In this document: positions 11,856-23,085 of the stretch, one piece after another
How the letters are laid out: every line of letters begins with the position of its first letter
Numbering within the stretch: the stretch's first letter is position 1
Source of the DNA: Agarophyton chilense
Lineage: Eukaryota > Rhodophyta > Florideophyceae > Gracilariales > Gracilariaceae
Reading direction: 5' to 3'
DNA length: 64,000 nucleotides
NCBI GenBank assembly: GCA_030374765.1
Contig: JARGXX010000028.1
Span: 744,001 to 808,000, forward strand
Translations under genes and position numbers: made by a program
Notes under the pieces: model-generated
The model's database searches: none
What the model saw: only the letters and a program-made list of their open reading frames with translations
Told to the model about the DNA's origin: nothing

Positions 11856-12074
11856 TGTTGAAAGGCTGACGTAAGCCCCCAACTTACGTACCTTACTAGC
11901 GGAGATCGCAGTGGCAGCGTTTTATGAGCCTGCAATAAAACTCCAGAACGCGCTCGCCGGTTCGCGGCGAGTGCGGGGGACAGCGACCCACGAGGACAAC
12001 GGTTCCCCGATCGCTGACCATTCTTCCCTGTCGGATTGGCCCTGTGTGCTGCGCCGATGTCCCACGTTCCAACA
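11856..12074 (+). repeat. 3' LTR of Copia element A
   Basis: It is 219 bp long and begins TGTTGAAAGG and ends TTCCAACA. It is the direct-repeat partner of 6393-6611. Confidence 0.88.
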
Positions 12075-14130
12075 CCCATGTTCCAACAGTATTGCGACAG
12101 TGTTCAAAACATTCGAGTAGAAAGACCAACGGATTTGACACCTCACGGACACAAATTGTGGAGTGTTGATCCACGGGGCCGGCGCTACGGAGAGGGACAT
12201 GTAAAGCTTAGCGAGTGATACTGCCTTAGCGGCGTTTCTGTAGAGAGGCCCATGTCGGAGGACTTATGAACGTGAACGCCTGTGAAGGTGATACGACAAG
12301 AACGTGGCGGAGGTCGAAGGTCTTTGTGGCGCAGAGGTCCGGTGGGTGGACGTATGCCAGAGGGGGTACCGAGCATGCCGCAGCCTTTGGGCCGTCCACT
12401 GACCAGAGGTTCAGTAGAAAATGGTGCCGGACGGGATCTGGATCTTCCCCTATCTCAGGCTCCGTTACTGACCTCAGTGCAGTAATGGAGGTTCCAATGG
12501 AACGTTATATATCCACTGCGGTGACCGAAGTGCAGTGAACAGAGGTACAGAGAATAAATAGGTAGATCACTGCTAAAGCGCCCTGCTTTGACCGCGGTGC
12601 AGTGAACAGGGGAGCCAGAAGAGAATTTGGTACATCGTGGCCCACCTGCTCAAAGGAGCCTGTCAGGCAGAGTGTACATAATGCAAATACACATGTGGGT
12701 AGGAACTAATTCGATTGGAAGTATTACACGAAATGAAAAATAGCCAATAATATTTCTAAATTCTAAAAAGCTTTATAAATTAGATTATCTGTGCTACGAT
12801 TTCATCGAGGCATAAATGGGTGCATCCCAGAAATCCCAGACTCCCAGAGTTCCAGACCGATACCGAATAGGAACCGCACACGTTGGCCTGGATGACTTCC
12901 AGATTTCGGAATCTGGAGTGGGTAAGGGGCACCCGAACCAGAGTTCCAGACGCTTGTTGAGGTAAGTTTCACGTAACTCAACAGATTCTTTTACTCTCCA
13001 ACAGAATGCAGCCCACAATCCATATCTAACAAACAGTTGTCGCACCCCGTCAATCTGCAAGAAGATGGACGACCCAAGTGCTACCATTACAATGTTTTTT
13101 ATCCAAGAAAGTGTTTTTGTGGCGTTGCTAAATTTCATTCTATTAATTGTCCAAAAAAAAAACGACAAACACTACCCCGAAGAATATGCACGATCAACAG
13201 TAAGTTCCATTGCTCCGGAATTCTGAGACCCCAAATCCATTCAAAGTCGTGGCAACAGTGCCTGCTTTGCGGCAGAATCGAAGATTTTGTGGTAGCGACT
13301 AGTTTCCCAAAATATTCCATCTCCGAGAACTTGCTTCCGTGTTTCAAATCAACCGGACACCAAATAAGGAAAGGGTCCCCTTTTCGAAATTTTTACACCG
13401 CAAGGGGCCGAAACCCATTTCTACACGGTGAAGATTTGCTTGGCCTCGCATTGTGGTACATTAAAATATGAGATGTGTTCATTGTGTCCGATATTCGGAA
13501 TTGTAGTATTCTACAATGTCGGGGAATCCGATGGGTTGGTTTTTCGCGAAATCGCGGTTGGAACTCTTAAGTGAGTGTTATCATCAGCATTGTGATATGA
13601 AACGGTATCCCGCATAGGATGTCTAGAGGCAGAATGTCTTAGTGGAACACGTGGTATCACGAGTGGAGTGGCTTGCCACGGCGCATGTAGTGGCGATCCA
13701 CGTGGCTGGTTTTACTACCCTTTGTAGATGTAAGTCCGTTAGGGACCATACCCATACAGTGGTTTGGCTAAGTGGCTGACCACTAGGTATTATTTACGTA
13801 TTATTTGGGCACTTACCCTGGCACACAGTATATAGTGTACCAGAGGTGAGCGCCGACTCCAAGTAAAGGAGACAACATGGGCACCATGACTATTCTGTTC
13901 CTCGCTTAGGATTCCTTAACCGGAGAACCAGACGGGCTATAATAGATAGTCAGCCCCCAACCACCTCACGAGCCGTCTCGTACCTACGTTCCATCAACGT
14001 TTTACACTTGCACTGCTCACCCTCGCTGGCGAGTAGTGGCCTCACACCCCACTTCCAGCTCACTGGTGTTGTAGCTCTACCACCCCTTTTCCTTCGCCGA
14101 AAGCGACCCATCGGCAGTCCAAACGCTGTC
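12075..14130. other. No supported gene; weak short repeats
   Basis: I recognise no coding region. A degenerate motif of the form GACC-(N)-(N)-GTGCAGTGAACAG occurs three times between about 12470 and 12610, spaced roughly 60 bp apart. The rest holds only short frames without similarity to anything I know. Confidence 0.4.
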
Positions 14131-14149
14131 ACAGGTGTCTACTATCTCC

Positions 14150-15706
14150 GTTAGAGCGGATACTACAAGTATCTCGAAGCTGTTTCGGACCTTACCCTTA
14201 CGGAATATATGCGTTTTCACTCTTGAAAAAGCTTTTGGAACCCAGTGAGAAATTTTCAACGGTGCACCGGTTCAGCTCCTGTTCGCTAACGGAAAGCAGT
14301 TCAAATCGCGATTCTTCGAAGAATTGTGTCGGTTTAGGGACAATATCTTCATAACGACCTAAGACCCCCATTGTAATGGACAGGTCGAGTGGTTCAACCG
14401 AACGGTACTTGCATCTCTCCATTCTTACCAGGGATTCAACTCTATTCGAATGGATCTTGTCCTGCCTTCTGCCTGCTGCCGCACTGGTACCTCAGCATTT
14501 GCTGGCTGACTTCCTGTCTTTGAAGGACTATCTCCAAAATTGGAAAGATTGGCTTACTAAGTTGATTCCAGCTGGTTTCAGTTCAATGTCTCGTGCTCAA
14601 GCCGCCTACCAGCATGAGTATTACTCTCGCCTACACGGTACGGTGCAAATAATCAAAATGGGTAGCTACGTCTTTTTCGGTAAGTAGTACTGGAACCCTG
14701 CTAAAGAGAAATTTCAAAAATTCTCGCCTATTGTGAACGAACAATATAACATGAACGCCGTCAAAGAGAATGCCATTGTGGTGGAAATATATGACGCTCA
14801 GAAACGGATTTCCTGCTACCGCGTTGTCATCGCCTTACCGCCCTCCTGGAATGTCACTGTGGATAGTAATTTTCGACACACTTCCGTGGCTAAGCCCACT
14901 TAAGTGGATACAAGCCTTTCTTTCTTGAAAAACACCATTTGGGGACTCTGGGATCTGCCGTTTATGTGAGATGATACCCAGAACGGTCTTTCTCTAAAGC
15001 CATCGCTTGGTTTCTACCCTCGTCGATTGGAATTCTCTACTACTCCCTCTACGGTACCATCTCCGGAGGTAGAGGAAGAAATTAACGTAGACCCCTACAG
15101 CGCCGTTGAGAACAAGCCGGTCACTTTCGATAGCCCACGCGTCAAATACGAATTTATATCGTTTCCTAGTAAATTGTAGCTCTCCGAAGGAGTTCACTGT
15201 AGCGCAAACGCCCCCAAGATAGAGACACTTTACCCAGCGTCACGGTTATAGGGCGAAAACGGAACATAGATTTCGAAGTAACACGCACTACGCAGTACGG
15301 CAACGCCAAAGCGGTCGAACTCATCGGCAACGATATCACGCAAGCTTTAACGTAAAAAGGCGGAACATGCCACGGTTCGAAACACTCCCAGCCAATAATT
15401 CGAACTTCAACGTGATAGCACGGCATCCAGCTCGGGAAAGAGACCATTCAACGCAAAAGGCGGTCAATTCACCAGTGCACGGAGCACTAGAGCACAATCT
15501 AATTCTTCGTCAAGTTTATCATCGTGGAGCCAAAAGTCTACGAGAAGGAGGTCCTTGTAGACTATTTTGTAGAGCATTCATACAATCCGGATGGTTACAT
15601 TCAGTATCTTGTCTTTTGGTACGGTTATAGTCCCGAGGCCGACTCCGATGAACCAAATGAGCAGTTCTTACGTTCTAAAGTGGTTTCTTATCAATTCCGG
15701 ACGTAA
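14150..15706 (+). pseudogene. pol: Decayed Gypsy/chromovirus integrase with chromodomain
   Basis: Three pieces of one pol 3' end follow in order. At about 14220-14420 is the end of the integrase core: a degenerate FANGKQF in place of TDNGxQF, then NGQVEWFNRT carrying the catalytic Glu. At about 14580-14900 is the integrase C-terminal part, with the AQAAYQ and GSYVFF motifs. At about 15524-15706 is a chromodomain (YFVEHSYNPDGYIQYLVFWYG and a degenerate WEP region). Chromodomains in these elements bind modified histones and guide integration. Several stops and frame changes separate the pieces, and no LTR was found, so this is an old remnant. Confidence 0.72.
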
Positions 15707-15935
15707 ACAGGGATCTTTGCAAAGATCGTTCAAGTCCAGGTGAGATAGTCGAACCACCGTGGTGTAAATGGAGCTGAGGATGGAAGCATAACAAGTTGTA
15801 TTAATAGTTGGCATAGAATGCAAGAATAATTCACCGGTTGACTTGGTCTTTCTTGATTTAATCGGTATTGTACAGAGAAATCAGAAACTAAACTACACCG
15901 TGACGCCACACCCTCCTTTGGGATCATCACTTGCT

Positions 15936-16658
15936 TTATGGATTTGAATTGATACCACCGAAGTGGTTTCCCTGAAGACGGGAGATTAGAGCTGTGCGCG
16001 TCTCGGCGATGTCACCACTTGCAAGGTTACTCCCCAGCCCCATCTTGCGAAGGAACCGGGAGATCACATTCACCTGACCCGCCGAGGCGGGACTTTCCCA
16101 ACGTGAAACGGAAACACTTTCTTCTGGGAGGCCAACTGGCGGAGCCGGAGGTTCACAACCACCTGCATCGGCAGGAGCAGCCCCCACAAGATTATCTACG
16201 TCTATGTACGGCATGAAAGGATTTTCTGGGTTGATTGGTCCCTCCATAGCTTAGTGCTTCGACGTCTTAGTTTGTACAACCCCTGCATTGGGTTCAATAT
16301 CGAACGTTGGGTCCTCACCGTCGTAGGTGTAGTAGTACTGTTCCGCTTCAACAAAATTGGCCGAATATCTCTCAAGAATATTCCGCGTAGCAAACCAAAG
16401 TTTCTTATCCCCTTCCGAAGATATCTTATGTCTTTCAAAAGGGTTGATATAGATAAAGTCACCCGCAAGCAGAGTTCAGCGTGTTACTGATAGGTCTGGC
16501 GTTCGGTCATCAGTTGCACATCCACTCTGTGCAAGAGGAACCGAAGCCCAGCCAACCTGGTGGATGAAGTCGAAAAATGTCGCCATCTCCTGGGCGATAG
16601 TTTCACCACTGAGTGAGAGGCGCAAATCTAAGGCACGGATGCCGGTGCGGACCCGCAC
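15936..16658 (-). pseudogene. Decayed reading frame of unknown function
   Basis: One reverse-strand frame runs about 240 codons with only two internal stops (16476-16478 and near 16257). The middle part is acidic and Tyr-rich. The last 60 residues contain a leucine/lysine pattern somewhat like a SAP DNA-binding helix. It lies tail-to-tail with the chromovirus remnant on the plus strand. I do not recognise the family. A retrotransposon gag-like protein or a decayed host gene are both possible. Confidence 0.35.
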
Positions 16659-18370
16659 CGGAATTAATCACTGTGTGGGTACTGGTCGTAAATCTCCCAG
16701 AGAAGAAAAGCCGCTATGGATAGCCCACTCGGTGACGACAATAAACGAAAGCCCGGACTGGGAATCCTCGAGAAGGTAGGAACAGAATAACCGGCCCTAG
16801 TAGATTGTAGTGTGGTGAGAGCGGGGCTCTCAGAGTGCTGAACGAGTGCAGCAGTGCTTGAACAGTGTTACTGTAGTACACGTGCTATTCTATCGTTTCC
16901 ATTGCAGGTGTAGTACAGAGCTCACGGAGTACTGGCAGGGATACTCTACTCAAAGAGTGCGAGCCGAGTACGTAGTGCTTGTGCAAACCGGCCTGCACTT
17001 CCAGAGGAGGCACAGATCGACATGTCTGACGAGAACGAGTGCCTTTTTTGTACCACGAACATGATGGTGTCGCTGTTGTGAGCGGTCGTCATATGCGATG
17101 TGCATGACTGATTTACTTTCGGTACAGTTGCCTTTGGAAAGTGAAGTAGTTATTTCCACTTGTCAAACTACTCACTCATAGCCAGGTGTAGCACCCGAGC
17201 ATCCAATTTTCACACAGTTACACAGGACGTTATTATTGTGGTATACGTAAACCTGTTTGAATTATGACAAGGTCTATGAAGGTATGTTGGAACAGAGCTA
17301 TCTATGATTATATTTGGCACTGTGATTCGGCACTTTTGATGACCCTTTTTAATAGGAGTAGAATGCTTACTTGAGACTTGAAAGCATTCCCTCAAGAACA
17401 ACTTCTGTTCGTACGAGGTTTTTTATTTTGTCAGAAAGAAGAAGGGTGGCAGGGTGGTTCACAAGACGAAGTTGTCTTTACCGGGTATTTCCCAAACTTT
17501 CTCTGAAAGATTGTGATCCTGGTGCGAGCTGTCTTTCCTTGAGCTGTGCCGTCATGTACACCAATGTCAATGTCCATCTGAAGCCCACACTCAGCATCTT
17601 TTCCGACGTACGCAAATCATTCTCCCGTGGAAACGCCCTGCTTTGGATTCGAACATTAATACACAATTGCTAAGCATTCCTGCTATTGAATATGTTGCCT
17701 ACCATTTTCAATCTTTCGCCTGCACCAATGATGCCGTTTCAACCACCGATTCTGTTCTCCACGACGTACTACACATTAATCTCTGCGAAAAGAAACTCAC
17801 GCACATGTGTCGCGCGCAACATATGCGCAATTGGAGTATTAGAAGCGTTCTTATGGCAGTCGATCTGGAAAAAGACATCCATATTGCCGTAGCTGCTACT
17901 ATTTTTCACTCTGCCGCGGCAGGTGTGAAGGTGACTACGACTAGGGAGATTGGTGGTGTGCATCAAGGTATACCTCATCTGCTGGGTATTTCCCCATAAA
18001 TTCTGGCGCTTTGGTCTATGCTCCAGCTCGTCGTGCCAGCTGATGTCAAGTCAATCCTCGATAAACCCAACACATTTGAATTATTTGAAACTGCCTCTAT
18101 ACCCATGCTTGTATGGCATTTGGACACGTCCCGGCCCTTTTACATCGCTCGTTGTCGTGTTAGACTGCGTAGGTGGCGGCTTCGTTGCTGTTCCGGGGCG
18201 CAATGGGTTTGGTATAATCAGTATGGTGTCAAATACAATAAGCAACCCACTATTAGCGTACGTTGCCGCCACCAAGAACTCAGTTGAATAGAAAGTTTAG
18301 AGGCACTCGCAATGGACTTAAAAAGGCCGCGAGCGGAGGAGTAAACGAACGAATACGAGCAGGAGTCTGA
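16659..18370. other. No supported gene
   Basis: There are only short, mutually overlapping frames. The right part should include the 5' leader, and perhaps the LTR, of Gypsy element B, but the matching 3' LTR is not in the window, so I cannot place the boundary. Confidence 0.4.
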
Positions 18371-18454
18371 TTGAACTTCCTCGACCCCCTCGACTTCCAG
18401 CGTCAACATTTGTTTCAATCGATCAGGCAACTCCGTTTCTTTTCACTCTGCAGC

Positions 18455-19786
18455 ATGACCGAGGATTCGTCTACTGGGATGAGGGCTTTACTGCAGCGCC
18501 AGAAAATAGAGATGGAATCGTTATCTGACTCGTATCTGAAGTTGGAAGAAGAATAATCCGAGCTGGCGTCCGTTAACGATGACACATAAAACTCGGCTCG
18601 GAAGAAGGAGTTTGATCTTCGCCTCAAAAATGTTGGGCAAAAACGTGTTGAGAAGGTGTGAAACATTGAAACCGTTGCAAAGCGAATCGAAACCACGAAA
18701 TCTAATCTGTCCACTTCAAGCACAAAGAACAGTGAAGGAAAGATGGCGTGGGTACCTCGAGGAGCCACCAATCGAATCCCTACACAACCATCGCTTCCAG
18801 GTAGCTACTCTGATGCTATCCAATATCCTTTCGAGTTCCTTGGGAAAGTTAAAGCCATGCTATATGCCCACGAACTACCATCAAATCGTTGGTTTCCTGC
18901 CCTGCTCACTATTCTGAATGTTTACAACAGGCAGTGGGCCGAAAACAATCTCACCAATCGGGATTTTGGCGAAATGCACTCGGGGTTTTGCACCATTTCG
19001 AATCGCCGGCAATCAGGGAAAAGCTAGTGCTTGAACTAATTGTCAAACAGCATTACAGTAGGACGCCAGTACTTAATCGATAGACAACGACGACGACAAA
19101 ATAAAGGAAAAGGCAGTGCCTTCCACTCACAATGATGACCATTAACCAGAGCTCTTCCGAATCCGTCCGAAAGTATAGCGACAGGTTCCACAGTCTCATG
19201 GCGCGCACTGGGCGTCGCAACGATAACGAAACGCTAGTAGCAGTTTACATCCAAGGTTTGAACACTAGATTGCAAGACCTGATGCACGTGGCGCGTGCTG
19301 CAACGCTGAACATGTGGAAGCGGACAAATCAGAGTTCCATATCAGTGGCTATCACTGAAAAAACCGCCAGCACGGTCACACTGAGCTCATCAAGGTTTGA
19401 TAGGTGCCAGACGGAGCGAGGTACAGGAAAGAAAAAGACTGACACCCAGTAGCAATCGGGGGAGAATTGGAGACGTTGTGCCCATTGAAACTCCCGTTTC
19501 CACTCGACGGAAAAACGTTGTCGGAAAGCGGAAGAAGGAAGAGAAAGGGCAACCGAGCCGACGAATGAGCAACTGAAGAAGGAAAACAAATTGTGCAGGC
19601 GTAAAAAAGCCTGGAAACCTGGGCATAAGTGCGCGGCCAATGAAACGAAGGAGACACAGGCAGCGGCCGTTCTGGTAGAGACAGCAGTGGAAATGCCTGT
19701 GGATAAAGAAACTCTTTCACGTACGATGTACGACAGCTTCGAGCTCCGTGCGCTTCTCGGCCTCAGCAATGAAGTGGAAACCCTGC
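18455..19786 (+). pseudogene. gag: Element B gag
   Basis: The frame begins with an ATG at 18455 and an acidic helical, probably coiled-coil, segment. Three stops between 18554 and about 18660 interrupt it, but the frame continues through a capsid-like core (18743-19027), then a shifted frame (19132-19452). Near 19591 is a Cys-rich, Lys/Arg-rich segment ending PGHKC that looks like a zinc knuckle whose second Cys has been lost. This is the expected order for Gypsy gag. Confidence 0.6.
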
Positions 19787-19787
19787 A

Positions 19788-20042
19788 TTGAGAGAACTGA
19801 CGGATGACAACCTAGGAATGGATCCCATGGTCAGTGCTCTGTCTGCCGCTGCTGATGATGCCCGTGAACTACTAGAAACGCCCGTACGAGTCAACGATAC
19901 TGAGGGGTGGGCGATGGTGGACTGTGGAGCAACTTCGAGCTTTATATCACCTGACTTCGCTCACGAGCATATAATTACAGTTGAGGACACTGCGGGAAGT
20001 ATCTGCGATGGACGTGGAAAAGTCATGGCCGAACGCATATGA
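19788..20042 (+). pseudogene. pol: Element B aspartic protease
   Basis: The active-site segment reads AMVDCGATSSFIS near 19913, matching the retropepsin D[ST]GA pattern with Cys in the Ser/Thr position. It lies between gag and the reverse transcriptase, where a Gypsy protease is expected. The frame ends in a TGA at 20040. The enzyme would cut the Gag-Pol polyprotein. Confidence 0.65.
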
Positions 20043-20348
20043 CTCGCCACCATCTCAGTCGAGAACGTCACTCGCAGCGCAGTTATCAAAGCAGAGTTGA
20101 TGCAGATGCCGCCAAGACGGGACATGATAATCGTTTTACCGCACTTCCTCTCATTTGGATAATGTATCCAAGGAATCCCACAACCAGCCACCTTCTCGGC
20201 TGGTGAGGATCAGGACACGCCAGACCCAGCACAGAACAACTCTATCGAAGATGATGGTATGCCCAGTGCTGGAGGTCTCTCCGGTGAAGTATCAGAGGCC
20301 CTCTAGAGAAACCAGAAGATTACATTATCTGCGCGATGCACCCACCCA

Positions 20349-20972
20349 TTGGTAGTGCTCCGTGTCAAACCCGCTGTGAAGTATCCAATTTGGAGTCGGG
20401 TCGAATTCGTCCTGCGAAAGGACGAAAAACCCGTCCACGCCGAGATCATGCGATGGCTATCAGCAAAGGTCATCGAAGCTGCGCCCGCGGACTCTGAAAA
20501 CTCTTTTCCTATACTTAGCGTACCAAAAGAAAATGGGAATGGGAATAAGGTAGATGTGCGACCATGCATCAATCTCCGTCGTCTGAACACCAATCTAACT
20601 CACTCCGGGTACCCGCTACTGCGAATTTAGGACATCCTCGATACTGTAGGTTCCATTACTGGCCCGGATGCTCTCTGCACCACCTTAGACATCAGAGATA
20701 GGTATTTTCGTTTTCCAATCCCAGTGGAAGACCGAACCTGGCTTGGATTTGGCTGGAAGGGATTACATTACAGAATATGCTCTGCACCTTTTGGTATTAA
20801 GATAATGTCCACGTAGTTTAAACAGGCGATGGACAAGATCTTCACAGAAGTTCCATACGTCTCAGTGTACATCGATGACATCATCATCTTCTCTAGGTGT
20901 CTTGCAGACCGTGCGGAGCACGTGAGATCTATCACTGTCCGCCTCACGAGATGAGACATACCAATCAGATTA
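20349..20972 (+). pseudogene. pol: Element B reverse transcriptase, 5' half
   Basis: Gypsy reverse transcriptase motifs occur in order: a KVDVRPCINLRRLN-like block (about 20550), TLDIRDRYF with the first catalytic Asp (about 20690), a degenerate SAPFG block, and a YIDDIIIFS active-site box near 20870 that keeps both Asp residues. Internal stops lie near 20628, 20815 and 20953. The last codons (Pro-Ile-Arg-Leu) run straight into Copia element C, and the frame continues at 26576. Confidence 0.85.
20968..20972. repeat. Target-site duplication GATTA, left copy
   Basis: GATTA directly flanks the left end of element C and is repeated at 26576-26580. Confidence 0.9.
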
Positions 20973-21299
20973 TGTCGACAAACTCGGGGGGGGGGGGGGG
21001 GGGGGTGGGGGGGGGTCGGTTATGTGCCTACCGAAGAACGCAGGTTCTCCGGGTGTCCGCGGGGACAGGCGAAGAGGACTGAGCGCTAGCGTACTGACAC
21101 TAGTCAGTAGCGTAAACAGTTTATTGTCGCGTAAAACAAATCCTCCCGATTAGGAGAAGGAACTATGACTTTCTGTATCAGTCCTAAGTAGGAAAGATGC
21201 TGCGTAGACGAATGGGCGTATCGATAGTGTAGTTCGTAGACGAAAGGGCGTATCGATAGTGTAGTGGTACAAGTCATCGATATAAGGCATTCGATAACA
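20973..21299 (-). repeat. 3' LTR of Copia element C with 20-G run
   Basis: It begins TGTCGACAAACTCG and ends TCGATAACA on the plus strand. A run of 20 G (20986-21005), one T and 9 more G make it longer than its partner. A roughly 32-bp direct duplication (CGTAGACGAA...GTGTAGT) lies at about 21205-21270. Confidence 0.9.
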
Positions 21300-21313
21300 C
21301 TCAATTCTTTTCT
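21300..21313 (-). other. Polypurine tract of element C
   Basis: The reverse strand reads AGAAAAGAATTGAG directly upstream of the 3' LTR, where plus-strand DNA synthesis is primed in LTR elements. Confidence 0.6.
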
Positions 21314-23085
21314 AAAACGTCTACGCTGCGAAGTATCCCCTGTTGAACCGGGATGGGACAATATCCGGTGTCAAGAAGTTGTTCAAGTCTAGAGCACGGC
21401 TCATTTTTCGTCAAACCATCTGCAGGATTGTCCGTACCGAGAATCCAGCCGATGTTGCTTATTTCCATGTTGTGATACGCTTCACGCGCGGCCATAATGT
21501 CCAGCATGAGACGTTTTTCGGTCGTTGTTGTCCCCTTGATGATAGATTTGAATACAGAGTCACTTTCTGTCCACATAATGAGCGGAACATTTTCATTCAA
21601 CATTGACTGCAGTTCACGTTTCAGCAGATACGCGTAGTCAAAAGCGTCGCAAAAAGCATATAGCTCTGCGCCCATTGTCGATCGAACACGTCTTCGACTT
21701 TTGTAGCTGCTGTAGTGTATAATGTTGTGCAAACCAGTGTCATCCATCAAACAGATCAAATGGCCAGGTTATGAGTGCAGTGATGGGGTGTTGCAGAAAG
21801 AACTGTCACTGTACGCTCGTATGTGTAGTTTGTTCTTGTTAAGACGGTGTTGAAGCAGACCTCTCGTTGAGGTAGCTCGCGTGCAGCGGATCAGTTCGTT
21901 GATTGATTTGATGGCGGCCAAGTTGAACTGTGGTTCTGTAATCTGAGCCAGCAAGTTGACGGGGGCCGAAATGTCTGGTCTAGTGTGGGTTAACCAAGCC
22001 AATTCTTGCCGCTTTGATCGAAACTCTGGATACGTAGCGTCATGTCGGAGGAGCTTGATACGGTTGGCAAACTGCGTCTGGTGGAATTTGTAGCCATTTG
22101 ATATCTGCTGGACATTGATTCCAGCGAACTTGAAGTTCTGGTACTCTCTGTCTTTGGACTCGAAGCGAACTTCGGTTAATCTGGACTGGTTATCAAATTC
22201 AGGATCTCCAGTACTGATTGTGTCATCGACATACGCCCCAGTTACGGCAATAAGCTTGCTATTCACTGTTCTGAAAAACAAGGACAAGTCTCCGGCTGTG
22301 GGGGTCATTGATAGATCGTGGCGCAAGTGCCTGGTGAATGTGGAGTTCCAGTAATCACCTGAGTCGCTTAGGCCGTAGAGTGGCTTCAATAGTTTCAGAA
22401 GCTGATTCTCCGAAAGTCGACATTCCGCTGCTGGTTTCACGTAGATGTCGCGCATCAGCTGGTCGGCTGACTGCAAATAGGCCTGCGAAACGTCCTGTGA
22501 CCAGAGGGGGAAACCAAATAGTGCGGCAATGGCGACGAGGACTCGGATGGAAGACTGCTTCAGCGTGGTACCCGTGTGGAACAGAAGATGTTTTTCGACA
22601 TCAGTGTGTCCTTGGGCAATGAAACGCGCTTTGTAAACTTCATTATCCGTATCCTTGTTCTTAATCGAAAGTGCGAAACGAGCACCAAGGATGTTGTGCG
22701 ACGATTTCGGATCCACTTCTTCGCGGACGATGATTTCGTATACGCCACGTCGTGCTAAACCTGTAAGTTCTTTGGCCTTCTCATCGTCAAATAATTGGGT
22801 TCTACTGCGCGCGTCTGAAGGGTGTAGAATCTCCGTAAAGTGTACTGACAGGGTTTGTTTGGACCGGAAGTGGTGTAAACCCTCAAAAAGGCGGTGGAGT
22901 TCACGATCGTTGTGGAAAGCGGGGTCTGGAAGGATGTGTGAAATGTTGTAGCGAGCGAGGCGTCCATCTATATCCAAAGTAACTTCCTTGTCAATGGTCT
23001 TCACTACTTTGTGTGGTCCGTGCCACTGTTTGCTCTTTTCATCGTAATAGTGTACATGGTGCCCTGGTTCAATGAGGTACTTCGA
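21314..23085 (-). pseudogene. pol: Element C reverse transcriptase and RNase H
   Basis: The reverse transcriptase is open from about 23085 to 21769. It has the first catalytic Asp in WSQDVSQAYLQS and an intact YVDD box (AYVDDTIS) near 22230. A stop at 21769-21771 lies at the start of RNase H. The same frame then continues with Glu (MGAELYAF), Asp (TESDSVF) and the typical ADGLTK motif to about 21320. This is the best-preserved polymerase in the window. A frame change near 23085 separates it from the integrase, and whether it is a mutation or a recoding site cannot be told from one copy. Confidence 0.87.

Larger units (their letters stand above)
6393..12074 (+). mobile_element. Ty1/copia LTR retrotransposon A
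   Basis: Two 219-bp direct repeats (6393-6611 and 11856-12074) enclose gag, protease, integrase, reverse transcriptase and RNase H fragments in Copia order, all on the plus strand. The LTRs begin TGTTGAAA in the right copy and end TTCCAACA, which are imperfect inverted ends. The first base of the left copy is changed to G. I see no clear 5-bp target duplication. The coding part has frameshifts near 9835 and stops between domains, so the copy cannot move by itself. Total length, about 5.7 kb, is normal for the family. Confidence 0.9.
18371..20972 (+). mobile_element. Gypsy retrotransposon B, left part
   Basis: Gag, protease and the first half of the reverse transcriptase occur in order on the plus strand. 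The element is cut at 20972, inside the reverse transcriptase, by Copia element C. It resumes at 26576 after a 5-bp duplication. Multiple stops show that it was already dead or died later. Its LTRs were not identified. Confidence 0.85.
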
